Shown here piece after piece: positions 17,637-26,678 of a DNA stretch of 64,000 nucleotides. Origin of the DNA: RYN-133 sp963708645 (GTDB taxonomy: Bacteria > Actinomycetota > Actinomycetes > Mycobacteriales > Jatrophihabitantaceae). Location of the stretch: the NCBI GenBank assembly GCA_963708645.1, contig CAVPTA010000006.1:248001-312000 (forward strand), in the 5' to 3' direction. Position numbers and translations under genes: made by a program. Position 1 is the first letter of the stretch, and each line of letters begins with the position of its first letter. The notes below the pieces were generated by a model, which was not told the DNA's origin, searched no databases, and saw only the letters and a program-made list of their open reading frames with translations.

Positions 17637-18697
17637 TGCTGCGAATCTTCGGCGTGTCCGTGCTCGTCGCCGTGCTCGGCCTGGCGGCCGGTGCGCTCTA
17701 CGGCGGCGCGACCGCGTTGGCGTTGACCGCGGTGCTCGTCGTTCTCGAGGTGTCGATCTCGTTCGACAACGCGGTCGTGAACGCGACGATCCTGCAACGG
17801 ATGAGCAAGTTCTGGCAGCAGATCTTCCTGACCGTCGGCGTGCTGATCGCGGTGTTCGGCATGCGGCTTGTCTTCCCGCTGCTGATCGTCGGCGTGACCG
17901 CGTCGCTCGGGCCGATCGAGGCCATCCAGCTCGCGCTCGAGAAGGGTGATCCGGACACCCCCGGCACCTACGGCTACCTGCTCCACGAGGCGCACCCGGC
18001 GATCGCGGCGTTCGGCGGCATGTTCCTGCTGATGTTGTTCCTCGACTTCGTGTTCGCCGAACGCGACGTGCAGTGGATCAAGCCGGTCGAGCGCGTGCTG
18101 AGTCGGGCGGGGCGCCTTGCGAACGTGTCGGTGCTGGTGGCGATCGCGACCCTCGCCGTGGGCGGGTACGCGCTCGCGCCGGCGGACAAGACCTCGACCG
18201 TCCTGTTCAGCGGGCTGCTCGGTCTCGGTGTGTACCTCGCAGTGAACGGGCTGGGCGGCTACTTCGAGAAACGCATGGACGATGACGTCGCCGGACCGTC
18301 CGGACTCGCGCAGGCGACCGGTAAGGCCGCGTTCTTCCTGTTCCTCTACCTCGAGATGATCGATGCGTCGTTCAGCTTCGACGGCGTCGTCGGGGCGTTC
18401 GCGATCACGTCCGACCCGGTGATCATCGCGCTGGGTCTCGGCGTGGGCGCGTTCTTCATCCGGTCGATCACGATCTACCTCGTGCGCACCGGCTCGCTGG
18501 CGCGCTACGTGTACCTCGAGCACGGCGCGATGTGGGCGATCGGCGCCCTTGCCGCGGTGCTGGTCGTCTCGATCGGCCACGAGGTGCCGGAGTGGCTCAC
18601 CGGTGGTCTCGGCGTCGGGTTCATCGGCGCAGCGCTCTACTCGTCCGTACGCCGCAACCGCCTGGCCGCCGCTACTTGCGGCGCAGGCGCAGGATGA
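17633..18697 (+). CDS. TerC-like membrane protein (DUF475 type), second copy
   Basis: The 354-residue paralogue of the protein at 3857-4951 has the same paired acidic helices (EVSISFDNAVVNA and SFSFDGVVGAFAITSDP) and the same LFLYLE and YVYLEHGAMWAIGAL segments. ATG 17633 overlaps the HAD stop (ATGA), and a second ATG follows at once (17636). Placement at the end of the lyase-PRTase-HAD operon ties membrane transport or sensing to the biosynthetic module. Its 3' end overlaps the end of the convergent coxG gene by 26 bp. Confidence 0.92.
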   Translation: MMLRIFGVSVLVAVLGLAAGALYGGATALALTAVLVVLEVSISFDNAVVNATILQRMSKFWQQIFLTVGVLIAVFGMRLVFPLLIVGVTASLGPIEAIQLALEKGDPDTPGTYGYLLHEAHPAIAAFGGMFLLMLFLDFVFAERDVQWIKPVERVLSRAGRLANVSVLVAIATLAVGGYALAPADKTSTVLFSGLLGLGVYLAVNGLGGYFEKRMDDDVAGPSGLAQATGKAAFFLFLYLEMIDASFSFDGVVGAFAITSDPVIIALGLGVGAFFIRSITIYLVRTGSLARYVYLEHGAMWAIGALAAVLVVSIGHEVPEWLTGGLGVGFIGAALYSSVRRNRLAAATCGAGAG

Positions 18698-19597
18698 TCA
18701 GCAGCAGGACGATGGCCGCGGCAACCGGCACGAGCCGCTTGGCGACCGCGGGGCCGGCGTGCTCGAGCAGGTCGATCGGTTCGACCTCGGACGGTGCGAT
18801 GTGACGCGGGCCGGCCTGTGCCGCCGGAACGGCAGGTGCCGGTTCGGCCGCGGTTGTCGGGGTGGGGACGGGTGCGGGCGCCGCAACCGGCTCGGACGCA
18901 CCGTTGGCCGACGGCTGGGCAGCGGGCGGGTTGTCGACGGACGCTGATGCCGTCGGGGTGGGCGAGGCCGTGGCCGCGGTCTTGCTGGCGGCGGTGGCCT
19001 TCTTGGCCGGCGCCTTTTTCGCGGTGGTCGCCTTCTTGGCCGGCGCCTTCTTCGCGGCGGTGGCCTTGGCTTCCGGAGTCGGTGCCGGTGCCGGTGCTGT
19101 CGCGGAAGCGGTCTCGGGCGCCGGTGCCGCCGGGCTCGGCCGGGGCGTCGCTGCCGCCGCTCAACTTGCCCGCCAGGCAATCGGCGAACTGGCCGATCAG
19201 CTTGTTGCCGACGTCGACCATCACGCCACGACCGAACTGCGCCGGCTTGCCGGTGATGTCGAGATCGGTGACCACGTCGACCTTTGTGTCACCGCCCTGA
19301 TCGGTCAGCGTCGCGGTGACCTTCGCCGAGGCCGTGCCGTTGCCCCGCGCATCTCGGCCCTGGGCGTCGAATCGTCGCACGGTGCGCAGCCTCGTCCTTC
19401 TCGACGAAGCTGGCCTTGCCCTTGTACGTGAGCCCGATCGGACCGAGCTTGACCTTCACCGTCCCGGTGAAGTCGTCGCCGTCGACGGTCTCGAGGGCGG
19501 CACCCGGCATGCACGGCGCGACGCGCTCGATGTCGAGCAGCACCTTCCAGGCGTCATCGATGCCGACGGGAACGGTGAAGGAATGCTCGAGCTGCAA
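18672..19597 (-). CDS. coxG: CoxG-type SRPBCC protein with Lys/Ala linker and membrane tail, frameshifted
   Basis: The protein starts MQLEHSFTVPVGIDDAWKVL, the SRPBCC fold of the CoxG family, and continues APCMPGAALETVDGDDFTG, then FDAQGRDARGNGTASAKVTA and FADCLAGKL after a frame change near 19380. A second change near 19100-19180 leads to a basic repeat of AKKAP and AKKAT units, a Pro/Thr/Ala linker and a final membrane helix (VPVAAAIVLLLIILRLRRK) before TAG. The total is about 308 residues. CoxG proteins help recruit or mature molybdenum hydroxylases at the membrane. The lysine-rich linker and C-terminal anchor fit that role. It is last in the coxSLMG order, 2 bp after coxM. Confidence 0.85.
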
Positions 19598-19599
19598 CC

Positions 19600-20457
19600 T
19601 CAGACTCCAGATGCCGTGAGGACGGCCCGCTTGGTCAGAACCCGAGCCAGGTGCTCACGGTAGTCGGCCTTGCCCGACAGGTCACTGGGGGCGCTCGTGC
19701 CTTCGGCCGCGTGGTCGGCGGCGGCGCCGATCGCCTCGGCCGAGGCATCCGCACCGGCCAGCGCCGACTCGACGGCGCTCGCCCTCAGCGGCGTCGACCC
19801 CATGTTGGTCAGCCCGATCCGGGCCTGCTCGATCGACCCGTTGGAGCGCTTGACCACCGCGGCGACCGCGACGATCGACCAGGCCTGCGCGACCCGGTTG
19901 AACTTCTCGTAGTGCGAGCTCCAGCCGTCCCCGAGCTTCGGCACGCGGATCGAGGTCAGGATCTCGTCCGGTGACAGCGCGGTGGTCAGGTAGTCCTCGA
20001 AGAAGTCCGCCGCACCGATACGCCGCTCGCCGGACGGGCCGGTCGCGAGGAACTCGCAGTCGAGCGCCAACGCGACGGCACCCAGATCGCCGGCCGGGTC
20101 GGCGTGCGCGAGCGCGCCGCCGAACGTGCCGCGGTGCCGCACCTGCGGGTCGGCGACCGTGGCAGTCGCCTGCGCGATGAGCGGCGCGTGCTGCTGCACC
20201 AGCGCGTCGTGCATGACGTCGTCGTGCGTGGTCATCGCGCCGATCACGATCGCGTCGCCGTCGTCACGCACGCCCTGCAGCTCGGCGATGCGCCCCACGT
20301 CCACGACCGTCGAGGGATACGCGAGCCGCAGGCGCAGCACCGGGATCAGCGACTGGCCGCCGGCCAGCACCTTGCCGTCCTCGCCGGCCTCGCCGAGCGC
20401 CGTGACGGCCTCGGCGACGGAGGACGGGCGCACGTAGTCGAACTCGGCGGGGATCAT
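19600..20457 (-). CDS. coxM: FAD-binding subunit of a CO-dehydrogenase-like molybdenum hydroxylase (CoxM)
   Basis: The 285-residue protein starts MIPAEFDYVRPSSVAEAV. It has the FAD-binding motifs AGGQSLIPVL near residue 33 and TVADPQVRHRGTFGGALAHAD near 100, as in CoxM and the medium subunits of xanthine dehydrogenase-family enzymes. It passes electrons from the FeS subunit to an acceptor. The start overlaps the coxL stop (ATGA). It is intact with no frame change. Confidence 0.92.
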   Translation of the reverse strand: MIPAEFDYVRPSSVAEAVTALGEAGEDGKVLAGGQSLIPVLRLRLAYPSTVVDVGRIAELQGVRDDGDAIVIGAMTTHDDVMHDALVQQHAPLIAQATATVADPQVRHRGTFGGALAHADPAGDLGAVALALDCEFLATGPSGERRIGAADFFEDYLTTALSPDEILTSIRVPKLGDGWSSHYEKFNRVAQAWSIVAVAAVVKRSNGSIEQARIGLTNMGSTPLRASAVESALAGADASAEAIGAAADHAAEGTSAPSDLSGKADYREHLARVLTKRAVLTASGV

Positions 20458-22911
20458 GAGTTGCCTCCGTCCGAGGTCGTGGTACTCGCGCCGCCGTAGG
20501 CGTTGGTGCCCTCCTCGGCACGGTCGGACTTCTCCGCGCCGTGGATCGCACGCCACACGCGTTCGGGGGTCATCGGCATCTGGACGTCGTTCACGCCGAA
20601 CTGCCGCAGCGCATCGACGACCGCGTTGACCACCGCCGGCGTGGAAGCGATCGTGCCCGCCTCGCCGACCCCCTTGACGCCGAGCGGGTTGCTCGTGGAC
20701 GGCGACTCGGTGCGCTCGGTCGTGAACGTCGGCAGGTCGGCTGCCGAGGGCAACGTGTAGTCGACGAACGTGCCCGTTGTCAGGTTTCCTGCATCGTCGA
20801 ACACGGCCTCCTCGAACATCGCCTGAGCGATGCCCTGGGCCAGTCCGCCGTGCACCTGGCCCTCGATGATCAGCGGGTTGATCGGCGTGCCCACGTCGTC
20901 GACGCACACATATTTGCGGATCTTCGAGAAACCGGTCTCGGTGTCGACCTCGATCGCGCACAGGTGCGTGCCGTGCGGGAAGGAGAAGTTCTCCGGGTCG
21001 TAGGTCGCGTCGGAGTCGAGCGAGGGCTCGACACCGTCGGGCAGGTTGTGCGCCATGAACGCAGCGAAGGCGACCTCACCGATCGCCATCGACGGAGCCG
21101 GGTGAGCCCTTGACGGAGAAGGATCCGTTCTCGAACTCGAGGTCGTCCTCGTTGGCCTCGAGCAGGTGCGCGGCGATCGTCTTGGCCTTCGCCACTACCT
21201 TCTCGGCCGCCTTGACGATCGCGATGCCGCCGACGGCCAGCGAGCGCGAGCCGTAGGTGTCGAGTCCCTTGGGCGAGCTCTGCGTGTCGCCGTGGATGAT
21301 CTCGACGTCCTCCCAGGCCACGCCCAGCTTGTCGGCGACGATCTGCGAGAACGCCGTCTCGTGTCCCTGGCCGTGCGCGCTCGACCCGGTCACGACCTCG
21401 ACCTTGCCGGTGGCGAGCATGCGGATGGACGCGTTCTCCCAGCCGCCCGCGCCGTAGTCGAGCGAGCCGAGCACCCGCGACGGGGCGAGGCCGCACATCT
21501 CGGTGAAGGTCGAGATGCCCAGGCCCAGCTGCACGGGGTCCTTGCGGTCACGGCGCTCCTGCTGCTCGCGGCGCAGGTCGTCCCACCCGATCAGCTCGAG
21601 CGCCTTGGCGGTCGCTTCCTCGTAGTTGCCGGTGTCGTAGGTGAGCCCGCAGACCGTGGTGAACGGGAACTCCTCGTGCTTGATCCAGTTCTTGCGGCGC
21701 AGCTCCATCGGGTCCATGCCGAGCTCGTGCGCGAGCTCGTCCATGATCCGCTCGATCGCGAAGGTCGCTTCCGGTCGGCCGGCGCCGCGGTAGGCGTCGG
21801 TCGGCGTCTTGGTGGTGAAGACGCCGTCACAGACGAAGCGGTAGGCAGGGAACTTGTAGATCGCGTTGAACATGAACGCGCCGAGCACCGGGACGCCCGG
21901 GCCGACGAGGCGCAGGTAGGCACCCATGTCGGCGAGCAGATGGACGTCGAGCCCGGTGACCGTGCCGTCCTTCTTGGCGGTGATCGTGATGTCCTGGATC
22001 TGGTCGCGCCCGTGGTGCGCGGCCATGAGCGACTCGGACCGCGACTCGGTGTACTTGGCCGGCTTGTTCAGCTTGCGCGCGACGAGGGTGGTCAGCACCT
22101 CTTCGGGCGTCAGCGGGATCTTGCCGCCGAAGCCGCCGCCGACGTCGGGCGCGATCACGCGAACCTTGTGCTCGGCGATGCCCAGGGTGAGCGCGAGCAT
22201 CGTGCGCATGATGTGCGGGGTCTGGGTGGACGACCACATCGTCACGCCCTCGCCGACCGGCTGCACGAGGTAGGAGCGCGGTTCCATGAACGCGGGGATC
22301 AGGCGCTGCTGGATGAAACGGCGCTTGACCGTCACCTCGGCGTTGTTCAGCGCACCGTCGATCGGCTCGCCGGTGCCTGCCGCACCCGACTCGAAGATCC
22401 AGGTGTAGGCCCTGTTGGACTCGGTGTTGGGGTGGACGAGGTCCGCACCCTCCTTGAGCGCGTCCTCCATGTTCAGCACGGGCGGCAGCTGGTCGTACTC
22501 GACGTCGATGCCTTCGAGAGCGTCCTGCGCCGCGGCCTTGGTGCGCGCGGCGATGACGGCGACGATCTCGCCGACGAGGTTCACCCGGTCGACCGCGATG
22601 CTCGGCGCACCCGGGTTGACCATGTCCGGCGTGACGGGCCACGCGCACGGCAGGTTGCCTTGCGTCTCGGCGAAGTCCTGGCCGGTGTAGACCGCGACGA
22701 CACCGGGGCGCCCCTTGGCTTCGGTCGTGTCGATCGAGGTGATCTTGGCGTGGGCCATTGGGCTGCGCAGCACCGCGAGGTGCAGCATGCCGGGCAGCGT
22801 CATGTTGTCGACCCATGTCGTGCGGCCGGTGATCAGGTGCTGGTCTTCCTTGCGCCGCCGCGACTGGCCGATCTCAGGCTTGACCTCGGGGCGCTCGTCC
22901 ACGGCCGTCAT
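20454..22911 (-). CDS. coxL: Molybdopterin subunit, form II CoxL type, one apparent frameshift
   Basis: ATG 22911 overlaps the coxS stop. The protein is about 818 residues with the molybdenum hydroxylase large-subunit fold: GGGFGGKIPL, TDAYRGAGRPEATF (about 370-383) and the late GVKGVGEAGTI containing the catalytic Glu. The loop is AYRGAGR, typical of form II proteins, not the AYRCSFR of form I CO dehydrogenases. True CO oxidation is therefore not established and another aldehyde or purine-like substrate is possible. The frame changes once near 21080-21110, a region coding around FSVKGSPG to IGEVAFAAFM, most simply an indel. S-L-M gene order also matches form II. Confidence 0.9.
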
Positions 22912-23372
22912 GCGGTTGCTCCTGCCGCTGCCTGGACCGCTCGCACGATGTTGACGTAGCCCGTGCACCGGCACAGGTTGCCCTCGATGCCTTCGCGGAT
23001 CTCGTCCTCGCTCGGGTTCGGGTTGCTCTTGAGCAGGTCGCGGCAGGCCATGATCATGCCGGGCGTGCAGTACCCGCACTGCAGCGCGTGGTTCTCGTGA
23101 AAGGCGCGCTGCATCGGGTGCAGGGTGTCGCCCTCCGCCAAGCCTTCGATCGTGATCACTTCACCCCCGTCGGCCTGGACGGCGAGGACGGTGCAGCTCT
23201 TCGCGCTGCGCCCGTCGAGGTCGACGGTGCAGGCGCCGCAGTTGCTCGTGTCGCAGCCGACGACGGTCCCGACCTTGCCCAACTGTTCGCGCAGGTAGTG
23301 CACGAGCAGCGTCCTCGGCTCGACTTCGTCGGTGTACTGCACGCCGTCGACAGTCACATTGATCTTGGTCAT
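22908..23372 (-). CDS. coxS: 2Fe-2S subunit of a molybdenum hydroxylase (CoxS)
   Basis: The 154-residue protein contains a plant-type 2Fe-2S cluster site GCDTSNCGACTV with Cys40, 45, 48 and 60. A second cluster site has Cys99 and 102 (QCGYCTPGM) and Cys134 and 136 (LCRCTGY). These place it as the small iron-sulfur subunit that passes electrons from the molybdenum centre to FAD. It is first in the S-L-M-G run and its stop overlaps coxL (ATGA). The 109-bp region before it carries a 19-bp palindrome that could be an operator. Confidence 0.95.
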   Translation of the reverse strand: MTKINVTVDGVQYTDEVEPRTLLVHYLREQLGKVGTVVGCDTSNCGACTVDLDGRSAKSCTVLAVQADGGEVITIEGLAEGDTLHPMQRAFHENHALQCGYCTPGMIMACRDLLKSNPNPSEDEIREGIEGNLCRCTGYVNIVRAVQAAAGATA

Positions 23373-23448
23373 CGCGCCTCCATGGCCGAGCCGGTCGTCA
23401 CGACATATTGCCTATCGGACGCTATCGCCATGTGACCGCGATTACGAC

Positions 23449-23467
23449 GCTGCAATGACGTTGCAGC
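23449..23467. promoter_or_regulatory. Perfect 19-bp palindrome upstream of coxS
   Basis: GCTGCAA and TTGCAGC are separated by five bases and read the same on both strands. It lies 77 bases before the coxS start in the only real gap between the xdhC end and coxSLMG. Its symmetry fits a dimeric regulator site; the regulator is unknown. A transcription-ending role is less likely because no T run follows. Confidence 0.5.
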
Positions 23468-23481
23468 GACGGACAATCCGC

Positions 23482-24600
23482 TTACGCCGCTGGCGATCCG
23501 CTGTTGCGGTGAATTGGGCCGTCAGTTCGCCGCAGTTGCGCACCGGAGCCGCCCCAGCGGGCCGCGACGATCTCGGCAGCGATCGACACCGCGGTCTCTT
23601 CCGGGGTTCGCGCGCCGACGTCGAGACCGATCGGGGCGTGCAGCCGAGCCAGCTCGTCGTCGCTCACACCGAGTTCGCGCAGCCGTTTGACCCGGTCGTC
23701 GTGGGTGCGGCGCGACCCCATTGCGCCGACGTAGGCCACCGGCCTGCGCAGCGCGATCTCGAGGAGTGGGACATCGAACTTGGGGTCATGGGTGAGTACG
23801 CACAGCACGGTGCGCTCGTCGACCGCGGTGCGTTCGAGGTAGCGGTGCGGCCACTCGACGACGACTTCGTCGGCCTCGGGGAAGCGCTTCTTGGTCGCAA
23901 AGGTCTCGCGCGCGTCGCACACCGTGACGAAGTAGCCGAGGAACGCGCCGACGCGCGCCACCGCGGCCGCGAAGTCGATCGCACCGAACACGATCATGCG
24001 CGGCTTCGGAGCGTAGGACGCTACGAACACCGCGATGTCATCGAGCCTGCGCTCGCCGTGCGGTCCGTAGTGCACCGTCGCCGTCGTGCCTTGGACGAGC
24101 AGGCCACGCGCATCGTCGCGAACGGCGTCGTCGAGTCGCTCGCTGCCGAGCGACCCCTCGACCGAATCGGGACGCACGACCAACCGACGTCCGACCGATT
24201 CGCCGTCCCCGCTGATCACCGTCGCCACGGCGACCGGACGGCCGTGCTCGATGTCGTCGGCGATGGCACCCAACTGCGGGAAGGTCTCGCGGCTGATCCG
24301 CTCGACGAAGATGTCGATGATCCCGCCGCACGTCAGGCCGACCGCGAACGCGTCGTCGTCACTGACGCCGTAGCGCTGCAGGACGGAGTTGCCGTCGTCG
24401 CGCGTGGTCTCGGCGAGCGCGTAGACCGCGCCCTCGACACACCCGCCGGACACGCTCCCGACGGCCGTGCCATCGGGGCCGACCAGCATGGCGGCTCCCG
24501 GCTGGCGCGGTGACGACTTCCACGTGCCGACGACCGTGCCGAGGCCCACGTTCTCGCCGGCGGCCCACCACCGGGCCAGGTCGTCGATCACGTCACGCAC
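23482..24600 (-). CDS. XdhC/CoxI-family molybdenum-enzyme maturation factor
   Basis: The 372-residue protein begins VIDDLARWWAAGENVGLGTV and has SVSGGCVEGAVY near residue 50 and LTCGGIIDIFV near 108, the XdhC/CoxI domain. Then comes a Rossmann-like C-terminal domain (MIVFGAIDFAAA, YVGAMGSRRTHDDR). XdhC proteins bind the molybdenum cofactor and insert it, often after sulfuration, into hydroxylases. Its start overlaps the end of the VWA gene by 8 bp, and it precedes coxSLMG, so the four enzyme genes are its likely client. Confidence 0.9.
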   Translation of the reverse strand: MRDVIDDLARWWAAGENVGLGTVVGTWKSSPRQPGAAMLVGPDGTAVGSVSGGCVEGAVYALAETTRDDGNSVLQRYGVSDDDAFAVGLTCGGIIDIFVERISRETFPQLGAIADDIEHGRPVAVATVISGDGESVGRRLVVRPDSVEGSLGSERLDDAVRDDARGLLVQGTTATVHYGPHGERRLDDIAVFVASYAPKPRMIVFGAIDFAAAVARVGAFLGYFVTVCDARETFATKKRFPEADEVVVEWPHRYLERTAVDERTVLCVLTHDPKFDVPLLEIALRRPVAYVGAMGSRRTHDDRVKRLRELGVSDDELARLHAPIGLDVGARTPEETAVSIAAEIVAARWGGSGAQLRRTDGPIHRNSGSPAA

Positions 24601-25717
24601 GACCGATCACCTCCACCAGATGCCGCATCGAGTCGAGTGAGTGCCCGGCGATGAGTTCGTCCAAGTGCGGCAGGGCCGCCACCATACCTCCGGTTACCGG
24701 AGCGAAGCCGCGCTTGCCACGATGCGGGTTGACCCAGACGACCAGGTGGGCCAGGCGGGCGAGACGCTGCATCTGGTCGCCGAGCAGTTGCGCGTCGCCG
24801 CGTTCCCAGCCGTCGCTGGCGATGACCACGACCGAGCGGCGGGCCGTCCCGCGCTGTCCCCAAAGGTCGAGGAACGCGCGCAGCGCCTCACCGAGCCGGG
24901 TGCCGCCGCTCCAGTCCGGGATCGCGCTCCCGGCCGCGGCCAGCGCCAGATCGGGATCGCGCAGCCGCAACTGGCGGGTCACCCGTGTCAACCGCGTGCC
25001 GAGGGTGAACACCTCGGTCGTGGTCGGTGCTGCGCGCACGGCGGCATGGCCGAAGCGCAGCAGCGCGTCGGCGTACGGCGCCATCGATCCGCTGACGTCG
25101 AGCAGCAGCACGAGCCGGCGAGGTTTTTCACGGCGTCCGGTGTAACGCAGTTCGCCAGGCTCGCCGCCGTCTCGCAGCAGTCGTCGCACCGTGCGCCGCA
25201 CGTCGACGCGATCGTTGCCGCGCGGACTGCGGCGCAGGGTGCGGCGCTTGCCGACCCGCGGTGCGAGCAGCGCGATGAGCCGATGGATCTCGTCCCGCTC
25301 GGCGCCGGTCAGTTCGCCGAGATCGCGATGACGCAAGATCTCGGCATCGCTGGCCGCCGTCCGCAACACATCGTCGTCATCGTCGGACTCTTCGCTGCCT
25401 TCGTTGCGGTCGAGGGTGGCAACCGGGCTGAGGTCGTGCTTGGGCGCCACCGCGCGGGTCGGCGTCGGCATGGCCGGACGGGCGCCGCGGAACCACATGT
25501 CGAACAGCGCGTCGAAGCGCGGCAGATCGTCGGGCTCTGAGCACAGCGACAACCGGGTCGCCCAGTAGACGTCGTCGGCCTGCGCGACGTCGACCTGGTC
25601 GAGCGCGGCGAGGGCGGTGGTCAGCCGTGCCCTGTCGGCGTTGACGCCGGCCGCCCGCAGTGCCCGGGCGAAGCCGGTGAGCGACCCGACCACGTCCGCG
25701 CGCTCGGCAGTGGTCAC
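24593..25717 (-). CDS. VWA-domain protein (CoxE type)
   Basis: From the GTG at 25717 the protein is 374 residues. The N-terminal half is a helical region seen in CoxE proteins. The C-terminal half is a von Willebrand A domain with the MIDAS motif LLLDVSGSMAPY (about residue 204) and VVVIASDGWERGD. CoxE works with a MoxR-type ATPase (CoxD, the next gene upstream) in activating molybdenum hydroxylases. The first codons of this gene (GTG ACC ACT) lie within the outermost unit of the palindromic repeat at 25708-25774. It overlaps xdhC by 8 bp. Confidence 0.9.
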   Translation of the reverse strand: MTTAERADVVGSLTGFARALRAAGVNADRARLTTALAALDQVDVAQADDVYWATRLSLCSEPDDLPRFDALFDMWFRGARPAMPTPTRAVAPKHDLSPVATLDRNEGSEESDDDDDVLRTAASDAEILRHRDLGELTGAERDEIHRLIALLAPRVGKRRTLRRSPRGNDRVDVRRTVRRLLRDGGEPGELRYTGRREKPRRLVLLLDVSGSMAPYADALLRFGHAAVRAAPTTTEVFTLGTRLTRVTRQLRLRDPDLALAAAGSAIPDWSGGTRLGEALRAFLDLWGQRGTARRSVVVIASDGWERGDAQLLGDQMQRLARLAHLVVWVNPHRGKRGFAPVTGGMVAALPHLDELIAGHSLDSMRHLVEVIGRA

Positions 25718-25774
25718 TTTGCCCCCACAGTGGTCAGTTCCAACTGACCACTGAAGCGCGAACTGACCACTGTC
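25708..25774. repeat. Nested palindromic repeat, copy 1 (between MoxR and VWA genes)
   Basis: Four units of AGTGGTCA, two forward and two inverted, form nested stems. The inner arms CAGTGGTCAGTT and AACTGACCACTG (25728-25753) are exact apart from a two-base spacer. The outer units are at 25708-25717 and 25762-25774. It begins in the VWA start codon and ends at the MoxR stop. A second copy with the same inner sequence and the same 8-base inner-to-outer spacing on the right side lies at 36101-36168. Confidence 0.85.
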
Positions 25775-26669
25775 ACGCCAGCCGGGCCATGAGGTCGGGG
25801 AGGAGATCGCGCTCCACACGGAGCTGGTCCTCGTGGTACTTGACTGCCGTGCCGAGGGTGGCGATCGCGCGGGTGCCGTCGAGACGATCGGCGCCGAGCA
25901 CGTGCAGAGCCTGAGTCCAGTCGATGGTCTCGGCGACGCCGGGCGGCTTGAGCAGGTCAGCGGCGCGCAAGCCGCCGACGACCGCCGCGACATCGCGGGC
26001 GAGCCGATCGCTCACTTCGGGGATGTGCCGCATGACGATCTCGACCTCGCGCTCGAAGGACGGATGCGCGACCCAGTGGTACAGGCAGCGGCGCTTCAGT
26101 GCGTCGTGGACCTCGCGTGTGCGGTTCGAGGTGAGGACGACCAGCGGGGGAGTGCCGGCCTTGATCGTTCCTATTTCAGGGACGGTCACCGCGTAGTCGG
26201 CGAGCACCTCGAGCAGGAACGCCTCGAACTCGTCGTCGGCGCGGTCGATCTCGTCGATGAGCAACACCGACGGCGTCGTCTCGAGCGCGGCGAGGATCGG
26301 CCGGGCGACGAGAAAGCGCCGGTCGTACAGCGACGCCTCCAATGCCGCGCGGTCGCCGGACGAAAGCGCGTCGCCCGCGGCGCGCAGGTGCAACACCTGC
26401 CGCGGAAAGTCCCAGTCGTAGAGCGCCTGGCTCGCGTCGATGCCCTCGTAGCACTGCAGCCGGACGAGCGGGGCGTCGGTGATCCTCGCGAGCGCCTGCG
26501 CGAGCGCCGTCTTCCCGACCCCCGGATCGCCCTCGAGGAACAGCGGCCGCGAGAGTCGGATCGCGAGGTACGCGGCGGTCGCGAGCCCGTCGTCGGGCAG
26601 GTAGCCCGCATCGTTCAACGCGCTGGCCACGGCGGCGGGATCTGCGAACTCCATCAGTCGAGCATCCAC
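25773..26669 (-). CDS. MoxR-family AAA ATPase (CoxD type)
   Basis: The 298-residue protein has Walker A GDPGVGKTAL (about 47-56), Walker B VLLIDEIDRADDEFE and sensor TSNRTREVHDAL, typical of MoxR/CoxD ATPases. With the next gene (CoxE-like VWA protein) and XdhC it forms an activation set for a molybdenum enzyme. The stop TGA falls on the last bases of the palindromic repeat. It is divergent from the MobA-like gene with a 9-bp gap between starts, which leaves little room for promoters. Confidence 0.92.
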   Translation of the reverse strand: MDARLMEFADPAAVASALNDAGYLPDDGLATAAYLAIRLSRPLFLEGDPGVGKTALAQALARITDAPLVRLQCYEGIDASQALYDWDFPRQVLHLRAAGDALSSGDRAALEASLYDRRFLVARPILAALETTPSVLLIDEIDRADDEFEAFLLEVLADYAVTVPEIGTIKAGTPPLVVLTSNRTREVHDALKRRCLYHWVAHPSFEREVEIVMRHIPEVSDRLARDVAAVVGGLRAADLLKPPGVAETIDWTQALHVLGADRLDGTRAIATLGTAVKYHEDQLRVERDLLPDLMARLA

Positions 26670-26678
26670 CGCATACTC

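Noticed and set aside
21166..22959. A 597-codon open frame on the + strand
   Set aside because: It mirrors coxL, with no ribosome site and a composition of Arg, Gly, Ala, Val and Asp typical of shadow frames.
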